DNA of 64,000 nucleotides from Crossaster papposus (taxonomy: Eukaryota; Echinodermata; Asteroidea; Velatida; Solasteridae), in contig JBAIAA010000019.1 in NCBI GenBank assembly GCA_037893245.1, positions 310,001 to 374,000 on the forward strand, read 5' to 3'. The notes under the pieces were generated by a model. The model was not told the DNA's origin and did no database searches. It worked only from the letters and a program-made list of their open reading frames with translations. Shown piece by piece: positions 41,050-52,252 of the stretch. A program made the translations under genes and the position numbers. Numbering within the stretch: position 1 is the first letter of the stretch; each line of letters starts with the position of its first letter.

Positions 41050-41199
41050 AGATATCGTCTGTTCCAGAGCTAGGTTGATCCATTTGGACTAGGTAGTCGA
41101 ACCACGCAGCGTTTGAGCGATAACTAGATTGACTTCAGTTACGTCTAGGCGATTCTAGTCCCCCAACCGAACTCGCTCATTATTGCAACTTTGCTGTCC

Positions 41200-41776
41200 T
41201 TAACCAGTTCGCGCCAGGGTTATTTAGGTAATAACAGTGCGAGGACCCGATTATTACTGCGTGATAATAACCGGGTTGGGGGATGACATTTACGCTGGTA
41301 ATGGATCGAGCCGAAGGCTTACATAAAGCTTACATTTATAGCGCGCAGTATCAAGATTTGACGCGTCCTTGTTACAAGTTACCGTAGAACTGTTGCATTC
41401 GGCCAATCATTGGCTTACATGATGCTTGATTAATGCTGGTTCAGGGAACATTTATTCGCTTCTTCTTGAAAGCCCATGATATTACTACCTGATAATCCAC
41501 TCCACGTCATCGAGTCTCGACCAATCAGAAGCCAGCAACTCTCCTAGGTATTTATTAATTTAACATCGCCGAGCCGAGGCGCGGGATTATTTTTTACGAA
41601 ACTCGATCCGAAGCGGGTTCAGGCCGATAGTGCCGGGAAGCACACCCACGCATTTCCGGCTTTGCTCGCTGCTGACAGACATTTCCGGCCTTGCTCGTGG
41701 CGTGTTTATGCGTCATCCGTTTTGAATTTGGGGAAAACTTTGCGTTTATGTACGTCATCCGGCGCGAACTGGTTAA
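41200..41776. mobile_element. CCAGTTCGCGCC MITE containing a nested repeat
   Basis: TTAA plus CCAGTTCGCGCC at the left and GGCGCGAACTGG plus TTAA at the right. About 41226-41552 is a foreign segment (GGTAATAACAGTGCGAGGAC to CTCCTAGGTATTTATTA) also found at 50593-51248. Confidence 0.75.
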
Positions 41777-41980
41777 CCCTTCTATATGGTTTGACAGTCC
41801 AGACATTTTCGTGTCCCAATACGTATTTTGGGTCTTCAGTAAAGGGTTCTAGAGATAGAATTTGGTTAGGGTATAATGAAAGAAAATGGTGAAGAAGACA
41901 AATTAGGGTGATGTTTGAGTTTAGAGAGATTTTCCCCGGCACAGGTACCCTATGGAGTGTCCCCATAAAGAATAGATGTA

Positions 41981-42468
41981 CAGTCGACTCCCGTTAGTAC
42001 GAAAACCTGATATAACGAAATTCCGGTTATTTTTCCTTGGTCCCGGCAAAACTATGGGGAAATATTCGCTTATAACGAAAACGGATTGTACGAAATTCCT
42101 GTTACAACGAAGGGTTTTGGTAACCCCGTGAATAAAAAAGCATTGTTGTTGATCCATTTATAACGACAGCTTACAAATCCTGGCCCATGGCTTTTCATTC
42201 AGATCGAAATTAAAAGCAGTATTAGTCATCAATTGATGTTTGTCATGTCAGTTAATTCATCTTGCCGATGGAAAACCTATTTAGAGGGATGGTGCTAATT
42301 GTGTGGACAGTGCACAGTCGTTAATCGGCCGTTGCGGTTAGCAACAAAGGGTGCCAATCACCCGAACCATGTGCGCCTTGCCAAAGGACTGTCACTACAA
42401 TTAAGGCCCAAGATGGAGGTCATCAAAACGGCTGAGAATGGGCGAAAGAAGGGGAACATCGCGCTGGC
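41981..42468 (+). pseudogene. pogo/Tigger-type transposon remnant
   Basis: A TA at 41979-41980 precedes CAGTCGACTCCCGTTAGTAC, the classical pogo terminal motif, with repeated TATAACGAAA. At 42385-42456 the plus frame reads KGLSLQLRPKMEVIKTAENG then RKKGNIALA and a stop, matching the first helices of the CENP-B/pogo N-terminal DNA-binding domain. The remainder of the transposase and the right end are not seen. Confidence 0.75.
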
Positions 42469-43006
42469 CTGATCGCGCAAGAAAAACCAGAAAAAAACCA
42501 AAACAGGTCATTTAGCTTTTTTCTTTGGTTAGTTAGTTTGTATTCGTTACTGATTTTACAGATTTTTGTATTCTCGTAGATGGAGAAAGCGCACTCCTTC
42601 TGAACGGAAATGCTCTCCGACGTCGCCAAGCAACCAAGAGGAGTTTACGAGTCGTTTGATACTTGGGACAAGTTTCACTGAAGGAGGATTACACACCTTA
42701 TCTGAGGTATTGAGAAATTTAAGAGGTTTAGCAGCACGTTTCCCGCGAACTTCAACGTGCAATTTCAAGTTTGACGAGCCTGTGTCTGCCGCGCCAAAAT
42801 GTCTTGTGCGCTCGCGTTGACGTTTGCGTGACACGTGCTGCTAAAAACGTGATTTAAAAGTGTCATCTTAACCCCAAACCTCCTCGAATCCATCCAAATT
42901 CATAGAACTCCTGTTTTTGGAGTGTTTCGGCAAATTCAGGACTTCCAACGAAACCCGGACAAAGTCGCACAATGTGTTTTATTACAATGTACTCGTGAAG
43001 TCACGA
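42469..43006. other. Spacer with weak open frames
   Basis: Overlapping open stretches on both strands at 42556-42834 are not convincing exons. Confidence 0.3.
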
Positions 43007-43253
43007 AAAACAGCGTTTGTTTTCAACCGGCGTCGAGCATTTATTCTTATGTTTTTTGTGTTTTTTTCGCGATCGCCGTCGCGAATTTTCCTTTATAAAG
43101 TCATATTTTTCGGAATAATTACAGGATATCTAGCGCAATCATTTTGCTGGATGCCTAGAATCATTATTTCCTTTCGTATAAGTAAGATATTTCTTAATAA
43201 TTCGGTAGTAAATATTTTTGATATCTGCAAATGGTGTATCCTACCTTTAATAT
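43007..43253. mobile_element. GGTAGGATACACC element, 5'-truncated copy
   Basis: Starts within CACGAAAAACAGCGTTTG and ends CAAATGGTGTATCCTACCTT followed by TAA. Confidence 0.75.
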
Positions 43254-43849
43254 ACTGAAGTAAAAACAACACACTTATATTTACAAATCCTGATATTCAT
43301 TTTTTTATTTAGAAAGAAAAAATGAAATGATTTTAATACACAGAACTTTTTTTTTTTTTTTTTTGCCTTTGAAGTTTGGCCTGTCGGTCGGTCGACAACA
43401 AAAATCTAAAGCAAACAAAATTGCAGTTTTACCAACAGTAACGTACATGTACATGTTTGTATGATTCAAAAACTAAATTATTAAAACAAGAAGACGTACT
43501 GTATGTTAAAATTAGTGTTGTAGCTATTGTCATTTTGACGCACGTCGGATCAGAGCTTGTATACTGCGGATCCCTTACCATCAGATCAGATAGCCTTGCA
43601 CATTCTGCATCGCACCGAAATATATACAATGTAATAACTTGTTTCAGCAAACAAATTCTTCATTTTGGGTAGTAAATAATTGATAAAATCTGCCCAGCCT
43701 TGTTATTTTTGAATAAAATGTTTTGATGGTGAACACCATTTACAAACATAAAAGAACGAACAAAAAGACTGACTCAATATGAAATATCTTGAGAATACAA
43801 GGGAATAAGTCTCAAGCATTCCAATTTTGATTAAAATGTAAGGTTATTC

Positions 43850-44240
43850 TCTTTTTTTTTAATCAGAAAAAAAATGACACTTTTCTAAATTTTGAAAGTT
43901 TGAATTTCATATTTTTTTTTTTTAATAAAAAAAAATAAAATTACAATTTTGTTGTTGAAACTAGTTTTGTTGCTTCCTAAATGCCAGTCCCCTTACAAAT
44001 TGTATTTTTGTTTCAGAAAAATCAAACTTTACCCTATTTTGATTAAAACCCCTTAAGATTCAGAAAATACAACTTTTTTAAGTTTAAACTCTTAGAAATT
44101 GTTTTTGATTTACAAATCAAATTTTGCCCACGATTGATAATAATTCAAGAAAAAAACCTTCAAATTGTTGTTCTCTGAGATAAAAATGCATTATATTTTT
44201 TTCTAATCAAATTTTGCCCACTTTTGATCCAAATTGCAAA
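43850..44240. repeat. Degenerate AT-rich array, segment 1
   Basis: Irregular units of roughly 60 bp around CAGAAAAATCAAATTTTGCCCA. Same family as 45600-46260 and the decayed stretch at 60610-60960. Confidence 0.55.
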
Positions 44241-44758
44241 GTTAACAAAAGTACAATTTGACAGCCCGGTACAAGTGTTATTGTTGGTCGGTAAAATGTT
44301 CTTAAATTTTCGTACAATTTAATTCCCCGGTACACATTTCTGAGTTCGTTTAATTTGTTCCATGATTGTAAAATTTTATCTAACGGGAAACTTGTAACAA
44401 ACTGTTTGTACGTCTTAATGCTTTTTTGTAACAAAATGTATAAATAAATTCCCAAACCATGGTATGTATTTTTTTATGTTCTTTGAAGTTTTTTTCAGAG
44501 TATAACTCTAATCCTGTTGGGAATCCCACCCATGGGAGGGAAACATATGCCCAAATTTTTACAAAAATTAGGAGATTATGAGAGCCTATATTTCGGGCCC
44601 CCCTCATCTTGCCCCGCCCAGGACCCCCTGTTCAGGCCCCCACCGTCGTCGTCTTGTCCTGACGACCATCTGTCTGCGCTTTAACCCAGCACCCACCGCA
44701 CTACAATCCTTCAACGACCCATTTTTATTTATCCTTTTTCCTTTTTCAAGTTATAAGG

Positions 44759-44832
44759 ATGGCACCGCCTGGGTTTGAACCCAGGATCCTCCGCACTCCA
44801 GTCCTGAGTTTATCTCATTGAGCTATCTGGCT
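44759..44832 (-). other. tRNA-like pseudogene
   Basis: Minus strand has A-box TAGCTCAATGAG and a good T-arm CTGGGTTCAAACCCAG. The acceptor arm does not pair and no convincing anticodon stem exists, so it is a SINE head or dead tRNA. Confidence 0.45.
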
Positions 44833-44879
44833 CTTGGGAAAAAATGCTCTCGAATGTTATATATCTGTTTGTAAAAGAA

Positions 44880-45560
44880 TGGACCAAATCCAAAAAAAAA
44901 ACTAAATCCAAAATATAGACTGTTTTTTTTAAACAAATGGACCATTCCTAAAATAAAAACTAAGTCCAAAAAAGAACCTACATGTATCTGTTTGTAAACA
45001 AACCAACCATCTCCAAAATAAAGAGCAAGTCCAAAAAAAATAAACTAAGTCCCAAAAATTTACTGTTTGTAAACATATGGACCATCTCCAAAAGAAAGAC
45101 TAAGTCCATAAAAATAAACTAAGTCCAAAAAATAGACCATCTCTAAAATAAAGACCAAGTCCATAAAAAAAGACTGTCCAAAAAAGAACTATCTGTTCGT
45201 AAACATATGGACCATCTCCAAAATATAGAATAAGTATCCCAAATAACCTATGTTTGTAAACAAATAGACCATCTCGAAAATAAAGACTAAGTCCATAAAA
45301 AAACTGTCTGTTTGTAAACCAAAAATAGACCCTATCTGTTTTAAAACATATGGACCATCCCTAAAATAAAGACTAAGTCCAAGACCCTATCTGTATCTAT
45401 CTCCACACAAAAATAGAGAAACAAAATCTCCACCAGACTATCTAACAAAAAAAGACTTTAAAAAAACCATCTGTTTGTAAACAAATAGACTATCTAAAAA
45501 AAAAGACTCCCTTAAAAAATCTCCGTTTGTAAACAGAAAGACTATCTCCAAAAAGATTCC
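44880..45560. repeat. Degenerate 50-60 bp array
   Basis: Repeated TGTTTGTAAACAAATGGACC and ATCTCCAAAATAAAGACTAA with many indels. No coding content. Confidence 0.65.
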
Positions 45561-45599
45561 CCAAACATTTTTAACAGAAATTGTGAGTTTCAAAAAAAT

Positions 45600-46260
45600 T
45601 GACTATTTAATCAAATTTTATTTTGAAAAATTGAATTTTCTCTAAATTTGTTGCAAAATAAAATTTCAATGATTTTCAGAATAATTAAATGTTGCTCAAT
45701 TTGGAACAAAATGTAAGCTTAACCTCTTAGAAATGTCTTCTTTTTGTTAAGAAACATATTTTGCCCAATTTTGATGAAAAGCAACTTATTTTTTTTATCT
45801 GAAAAATGCAAGGAAAACCTCTTTATCAATTCTTTTTGTTTCTGAAAAATGCAATCTTGCCCAATTTGGAACAAATTGGGGTAATTTCTCTTACAAGTTT
45901 CATTTTTTTTTCTGAAAAATGTAATTTTGTTCAATTAAAAAAAAACACTTAAATTTTGAAAAATAAATTTCAGAAAAATATTTTTTTTGCTTAAATTTGA
46001 TCAGAATGCAAGGATAACCCCTTACAATATTTGTTTTCTTCATAAAAATTTAATTTTTGCCAATTGTGATGAAAACAAAGGGGAAACCCTTACAAATTTC
46101 AATGTTTATAGAAAAATCTAATTTTCCCAAATTTGATCAGAATGCAAAGGTTTAAATTAAACCCTTACCAATTCTTTTTTTCAGAAAAATCGAATTTTGC
46201 TCAATTTTGGTCAAAATGCAAAGTTAACCCCTCACAAATATTTTTCAGGAGTTTTGTTAC
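45600..46260. repeat. Degenerate AT-rich array, segment 2
   Basis: About ten units of a 60-65 bp sequence with TTCAGAAAAATNNAATTTTGCC and AAGGTTAACCCCTTACAAAT. Confidence 0.6.
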
Positions 46261-46740
46261 CACCCTGTACAGTATATAGCTCAATTGTTTATGTGGCACT
46301 TTTGTAATATGTTTATAAATTCAAACTTTAAACAGCCATAACTTAATGAAATGTCCGATTGAAGCGCAACAAACAGCATGGTAGGAACTTTATCCTCATT
46401 TTTAATACCTGAGAAACCTCATTTTGCCAAAACGCCTCACAAATTATTCATGTCTTTAGTGGCAGCCAACTAGGTAGGGGAGGGGTGGGGGAGGGTAATG
46501 TCATGGTACACTGGCTTGACAACTGAAAAATATGCCATATTTTGTAACTTTCCGATGACAGTTTTCAAAATTTCAAGCAAGCACTGTTTTTTCAATTGTA
46601 TACATCTCTAAATTTTCCCATATATGCCACTGGCTATTTAACAACTCTTGGGGGCGCTGTAATATATCCATCAATATGGCTGCCATCAAACACAAAGGTA
46701 AAAAAAGGACACTTAATACTAACCAATGTAGCGGTTCGCA

Positions 46741-47020
46741 ATATTGTTTTTCAGGAGCTGGGTGGTGCGTGAATGCATATTCATGAGAAAGAGCAACGGC
46801 AACTCATATACGTTAAAGAACTATAAAGAACGGCTTCCTCAACCAACTCGCCAATAGCATAGTTGGTAGAGAGGACTCAGAGGAGAGCTATGGATCGAAA
46901 GGTCTGTGATTCGAATCCGACTATCGTTAACGTTCGTCTTTTTCTTCTACAAATTTTCTTATGGGTTATTTGGAACAAGGTTAAAGGGAAAACTGGGTTA
47001 GGGTACATAAGTGCCTTCAA
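46741..47020 (+). mobile_element. tRNA-derived SINE, copy 2
   Basis: A-box TAGCATAGTTGGTAGAG and B-box GATTCGAATCC about 45 bases apart; both flanks of the boxes match the minus-strand copy at 24238-24540. Confidence 0.75.
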
Positions 47021-47254
47021 AAATAAAAAAAACGCTACACTGGTTAGTTTTTAGTGACTTCCAATTAAACAGGTGATATATCTTGCAAACAAATCTAAAT
47101 AAGTCTCGCTAAATGCTCTTACTTATAAAATATACTCACTAAAACTGATTCCCAATCTGATTAAACTATTTGATTCAAGGTGAACACTGTTTAAAATGTA
47201 TATTTCTAAACTCTTCATAAACAAATCTTACCTTTCAGTTGTAGTTATGGAAGT

Positions 47255-48090
47255 CCGTCACAAGCGGCGATGACTTCTCTCCAAAGGCAGAGGTGCAGCG
47301 ACATCAAGAAGCAGAGCAAGGGATGCCATCTCCAGGTGTCGGGGCAACGTTCCTGCCTGTCATGCTTGCGCTGACGTCACGAGCGACGACGACTTCTCTA
47401 CAAAGGCAGAGACGCAGCGACATCCACAAGCAGAGCAAGGGATGCCATCTCCAGGTGTTGGGGCCACGCTCCTGCCTGTCATGCCTGCGCTGCACTGACG
47501 TCACGAGCGACGATGATTTCTCTCCAAAGGCAGAGGCGCAGCAACACCAAGAAGCAGAGCAAGGGATGCCATCTCCAGGTATTGGGGCCCATTCCTGCCT
47601 CCCATGCCTGCGCTGCGCTGCGCTGACGTCTTGAGCGACGACGACTTCTCTCCAAAGGCAGAGGCGCAGCAACATCAAGAAGCAGAGCAAGAGATGCCAT
47701 CTCCAGGTATTGGGGCCACGCTCCTGCGCTGACGTCTTGAGCGACGATGACTTCTCTCTAAAGGCAGAGGCGCAGCGACATCCACAAGCAGAGCAAGGGA
47801 TACCATCTCCAGGTGTTGGGGCCACGCTCCTGCCTGTCATGCTTGCGCTGCGCTGACGTCTTGAGCGACGATGACTTCTCTTCAAAGGCAGAGGCGCAGC
47901 AACATCAAGAAGCAGAGCAAGGGATGACATCTCCAGGTGTTGGGGCCACGTTCCTGCCTGTCATGCCTGCGCTGCGCTGACGTCACGAGCGACGATGACT
48001 TCTCTTCAAAGGGAGAGACGCAGTGACATCCACGAGCAGAGTAAGGGATGCCATCTCCATGTTTTGGGGCCACGTTCCTGCCTGTCTTTC
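47255..48090 (+). repeat. 120-bp minisatellite, about seven units
   Basis: Each unit has CTTCTCTCCAAAGGCAGAGG, AAGCAGAGCAAGGGATGCCA and CTCCTGCCTGTCATGCCTGC. Unit length varies by loss or gain of GCTGC. Long open frames in both directions are a by-product of the repeat. Confidence 0.85.
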
Positions 48091-48202
48091 AAGCATTGAT
48101 GACGAGACCTGCGCCACAGTCGGTGGTGTTGCAGCCCTGCGGATGTCGGAGAAGGGAAACCAACGTCATCAGCTTACTGGAGGTCGAAGTGGGTCGAGGA
48201 GG

Positions 48203-48910
48203 TCAAAGTTGGTCGAGGAGCTGGTCGTGGTCTTCACCTACAGTCCTTGTGTGCTGCTTTCTTCTATTTGAGAAGTGTGTGGATTTCACAGGCATTATCA
48301 TACAACCAGTCCTGATGACGGCAGCGAGTGTGTCCAAATATAGAGGCTGCGACACAGATTCTTTGAGACAGTCGATATCACGGAGCGTCCTGGTTATGAT
48401 GACGTCTTGTCGTCCTTGCCTACGGAGGCGCGGATGCATCCACGAGGTGGATCCAAGCAGGAGGATCTTGTTTGGCCCGAGCGGAGCGCAGACAACAGCA
48501 GAATTCGTCATAGATTGCATCTTTCACGTCTCCTGCCGAGGGCAGCGTTGGGGAACATGCGCTGATGGTAGTGCCGCATCTCTCCAATGCAAGTAAGCCA
48601 TGAGTCATAAAACGCTCGTTGATACCGAAGGAGGACTGACCTGATGGCAACTGGCAAGACCGACGCTGTGGATCCTGTCAGAATCTTCAGGCAGGCCTTT
48701 CCAAAAGAAGGTGTGGACTTCGCCGACCTCTTTGAGGAAATCTTTCCCATGGAAGCGTGTCTCACAGAACGCTGCGATGTCTACATTGTACCTACTAAGC
48801 TCAGACAATATCAGAACAGTGCGACGATGCAGTACCAATTGTTGCACTTTAATCAGAAAATTTAAAAAAATTATGAAAAATAATGAGAAAAAAAGCCCTC
48901 GAATTTTCAA
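48203..48910 (-). pseudogene. LINE endonuclease (APE-type) fragment
   Basis: Minus strand reads ILSELSRYNVDIAAFCETRF then GEVHTFFWKGLPEDSDRI, the start of a LINE exonuclease-endonuclease-phosphatase domain (ETR is the metal/DNA-contact motif). After frameshifts near 48650 and 48500 it continues with ISACSPTLPSAGDVKDAIYD and NKILLLG. No reverse transcriptase follows. Confidence 0.75.
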
Positions 48911-49842
48911 ATTTCGTATTCATAAAAATAAAGATGATAATTTTCCCCCTTAAAAAGCACTTTTATTTAACATATTTTATACTATCTTTAAAACATGTGT
49001 GGATATCAAAGATTAGAAATATGAGTGAATATAAACAAACAAAATAACCCCTAATCATAAAAAATAAAAAATCTATTTGGTCCGTTTTTAGTTCCGTCTC
49101 ATTTTGCCAGAAAACATCACGTTTGTGGTTTTTATTTATCAAAGGCCCAAACCCCCAAATGCATTGAAATTTTGTTTACTCAAAAACACCATGAAAATAC
49201 ATATGTGGATTTTACCATTTTGAGGTTTTGGGTTTTCGTGAATCACTAACTATTAATCTACAATCTGGCGAAATTCGAACATAATTCGTCACCGAGAAGT
49301 GTGTTTTTTTGTCGATTTTGTGAAACAATTGTATATAGAAATAATGCGCTTTTCTGAACTTCAAAGCTGTTTATCTCATAATTAGGTTGTCAGGGTTTTA
49401 TCGCTCAATCCTTCCCCCAGGGGAGATAGGGTGGGGGTACAAATGTAAATGATACATCATTTTAAAGCTGAGAACCTAGAGAATTAGAACAAAACGGGTT
49501 TTGTTGGAGCAGGTCACAAATTCAAATACAAACTTATTGCGCCTAAGATCTTGCACATTTTCGTGGTGTTTGAGACAGTAGAGGTAAAATAAATGTCGCA
49601 AAAGTAAAATGTTGAGAAAAGGGTCTTTGAAGTTTTGAGATATAGAATTTTTTATTTTTTTTTCAAAAACCCTTTTATTCCACTACCTCTATACTATTTC
49701 TTAGCAAAAATAGGCATACCAAAGATTACGAAAATCAATCAATCTAAAAATGTCAATAAATTGCCCATTATTCATTGTTTTGACTTATTCCTGATTTTGA
49801 TGGAGCGGGTCACATATAACGTACAAATACCTCAAAACACAG
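48911..49842. other. AT-rich spacer with GTGACC-element ends
   Basis: Right ends of GTGACC-type elements at 49501-49516 (GGAGCAGGTCAC then AAAT) and 49800-49814 (GGAGCGGGTCAC then ATAT). Nothing coding. Confidence 0.5.
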
Positions 49843-50291
49843 TTAACCAGTTCGCGCTGGGATTATTTTAACATCACCGAGCCGACGCGCAGGAATATTT
49901 TTAACGAAACTCGATCTGAGGCAGGTTCAGGCCGATAGTGCTAAGAAGCACACCCACGCATTTCTGGCCTTGCTCGCTGCTGACAGACATTTCCGGCCTT
50001 GCTCGCTGCTGACAGACATTTCCGGCCTTGCTCGCTGCCGACAGACATTTCTGGCCTTGCTCGCTGCTGACAGACATTTCCGGCCCTGCTCGCTGCTGAC
50101 TGACGGACATTTCTGGCCTTGCTCGCTGCTGACAGACATTTCTGGCCTTGCTCGCTGCTGACAGACATTTCCGGCCTTGCTCGCTGCCGACAGACATTGC
50201 CGGCCTTGCTCGTGGCGTGTTTATGCGTAATCTGTTTTGAATCTGGGGAAAACTTTGCGTTTATATACGTCATCCGGCGCGAACTGGTTAA
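49843..50291. mobile_element. CCAGTTCGCGCC MITE with internal 29-bp minisatellite
   Basis: TTAA-bounded copy expanded to about 450 bp by eight to nine tandem units of TTGCTCGCTGCTGACAGACA plus TTTCCGGCC (49965-50215). Other copies have one or two units. Confidence 0.85.
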
Positions 50292-50592
50292 GAGAAAATT
50301 AACACCACCAAAATACAAAGCTCTAAATAAGAAATTTAAAATACATTAAACAAAATATGTAAATCGAAAAACATACAAAACATATAAAAAAACAAGGATG
50401 GAACAAAAATAAAAGACATCAAATTACATCAGACAATACAAATTATTTAAACGGAATAACGCCAAAAAAATACCACGCAAATCACTGGAAAAAAGAGAGA
50501 AAACACTGACCTAGTTTATTACTTCTGGGGCAAGCTTTACCAATTTGCAGATTTTTTCATTGCTCCAAATTCACATCCTGCATGAGGTTGTT

Positions 50593-51248
50593 AAATAGGT
50601 AATAACAGTGCGAAGACCCGGTTATTACTGCGTGATAATGACCGGGTTGGGGGATGACCGCTGGTAATGGATCGAGCCGAAGGCGAGGTCCATTACCAGC
50701 GGTCATCCCCCAACCTGGTCATTACCACGCAGTAATAACCGAATCTTCGCACTGTTATTACCTTTAATAAATACCTTTTTAACGAGACAAATGGTCAAAA
50801 TGCTCACAATTTCGTGACCGTCCTTTCGGCGATATTTCCAGCGTTTCGTGTTTAGGGCCATGTTTTAGCTTGCATGGTACCTTGTCTCTTCAATATGTGT
50901 TGTTATTTTAACCCATACTGTGAGACCAGACTAGCTGGCCACTGAGCAACGCGCTAGCGTTAACAGACGACACGCGCATTTTGAAAAATGCCGCACGTAT
51001 AGAAACAAACGTTCTACGCGTACATTTATAGAGCGCAGTATCAAGATTTGACGCGTCCTTACAATTAGTTACCGTAGAACTGTTGCATTCGGCCAATCAT
51101 TGGCTTACATGATGCTTGATCAATGCTGGTTCAGGGAACATTTATTCGCTTCTTCTTAAAAGCCCATGATATTACTACCTGATAATCCACTCCACGTGAT
51201 CGAGTCTCGACCAATCAGAAGCCATCAACTCTCCTAGGTATTTATTAA
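50593..51248. repeat. Palindromic repeat plus body shared with 41226-41552
   Basis: 50593-50765 is a near-perfect palindrome around GTAATGGATCGAGCCGAAGG (arms GGTAATAACAGTGCGAAGAC). 51010-51248 matches 41330-41550. Between them lies unrelated sequence, so this is a composite or rearranged copy. Confidence 0.65.
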
Positions 51249-51465
51249 AATGCAAATCAATGCTGATCAAAGTTTGGCTTAACAAAGTGGCCAGAAATCA
51301 CCTCGGATTGCACCACAGAGCATCTAGAATCCAAATTTGTCTGGGGCCCCCACGCCCTAATTGGATTCGCGCTACACACTCGTTGATGTCAAGTTTCAAA
51401 GGTGAATGAATCTACCCCCCTCCTCTCTAAGTGAAAAGCTAGATCCAACCCTGGTGAATATGAAA

Positions 51466-51854
51466 TATACGTTTGGTAATTGAAACCCATGCACTGTTTG
51501 TTTCAATCCTATATAGTTATAGATAGATACCATAAAACTAACCTGTACAAATTTCATTTCAAAAGGTAGTAAGCGATTTTGACATATTGCCGAAAATCTG
51601 GAGCGGTTATGTCCACGCAGGAAGAATAATTTGCATTCGAAAGCACACTCTGAAAAACGTCACTGCAGTAATGCTTTTCAGATTCAATTTTTTTGGGATA
51701 AAAAGTGATATCTTTTTCCATAACCGCCGTACTTCGAAGTGAAAAGTTTCTAAAAATGCCTTATACTATCCAAAGCTGCTGTACTTTAATACCAAGTAAG
51801 TTTTTATTGCCATTAATTTTTAAAGTAATTACCAAACGTATACGATCCCTTTAA
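51466..51854. mobile_element. MITE family A, copy 4
   Basis: The left end has lost the AGGGATCG bases and starts at ATACGTTTGGTAATTG; the right end is CGTATACGATCCCTTTAA. Confidence 0.8.
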
Positions 51855-52196
51855 CACAAGATGTGAATTTGAACTGAGAATATAAATTTTAAGCATTCTC
51901 ACAGAGAGTCCATTTAATACGTTTTATGCTTGATCAAAAATTACAGGTACGAGTCGCGGCATTAATTTTTTTTTTAATCTAACCAGTTTTCCAAGGGCGC
52001 TACATAAAATGACTGGTTATCATTGTGGTAAAAATAAACGTACAATTCTACAAAGAACTATAACACCGAATGAAATATTGATCCTTGGTCACCTGACCAC
52101 GTTCATCCGCGACCAATGAGAACTGGAGCCTTGAAGTAATCAGCCAATACCAGTCGCTTCAGATTGATGGGCGGTGGGATGGGCAGGAAGCAACAC

Positions 52197-52252
52197 TCAT
52201 TCACTTGGCACAATCTTAAAAAACTCCGCGGTTTTGGATACAGTACCAGTGC
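52197..52252 (-). CDS. PDZ gene, candidate last exon
   Basis: In phase after 52731 it reads TGTVSKTAEFFKIVPSE and TGA. The acceptor (AGTAAAG) has a poor pyrimidine tract. A second acceptor five bases upstream (AATAACAG, exon start 52257) opens a different 52-residue ending. Which, if either, is used cannot be decided here. Confidence 0.35.

Noticed and set aside
42556..42834. Overlapping 84- and 92-codon frames
   Set aside because: No splice sites, domain or codon bias supports either strand.
47304..47930. 208-codon minus-strand frame
   Set aside because: It is the translation of a 120-bp minisatellite, repeated in several frames.
49901..50318. Repetitive Ser/Gln/Arg-rich frames
   Set aside because: They are translations of the 29-bp minisatellite in the MITE copy.
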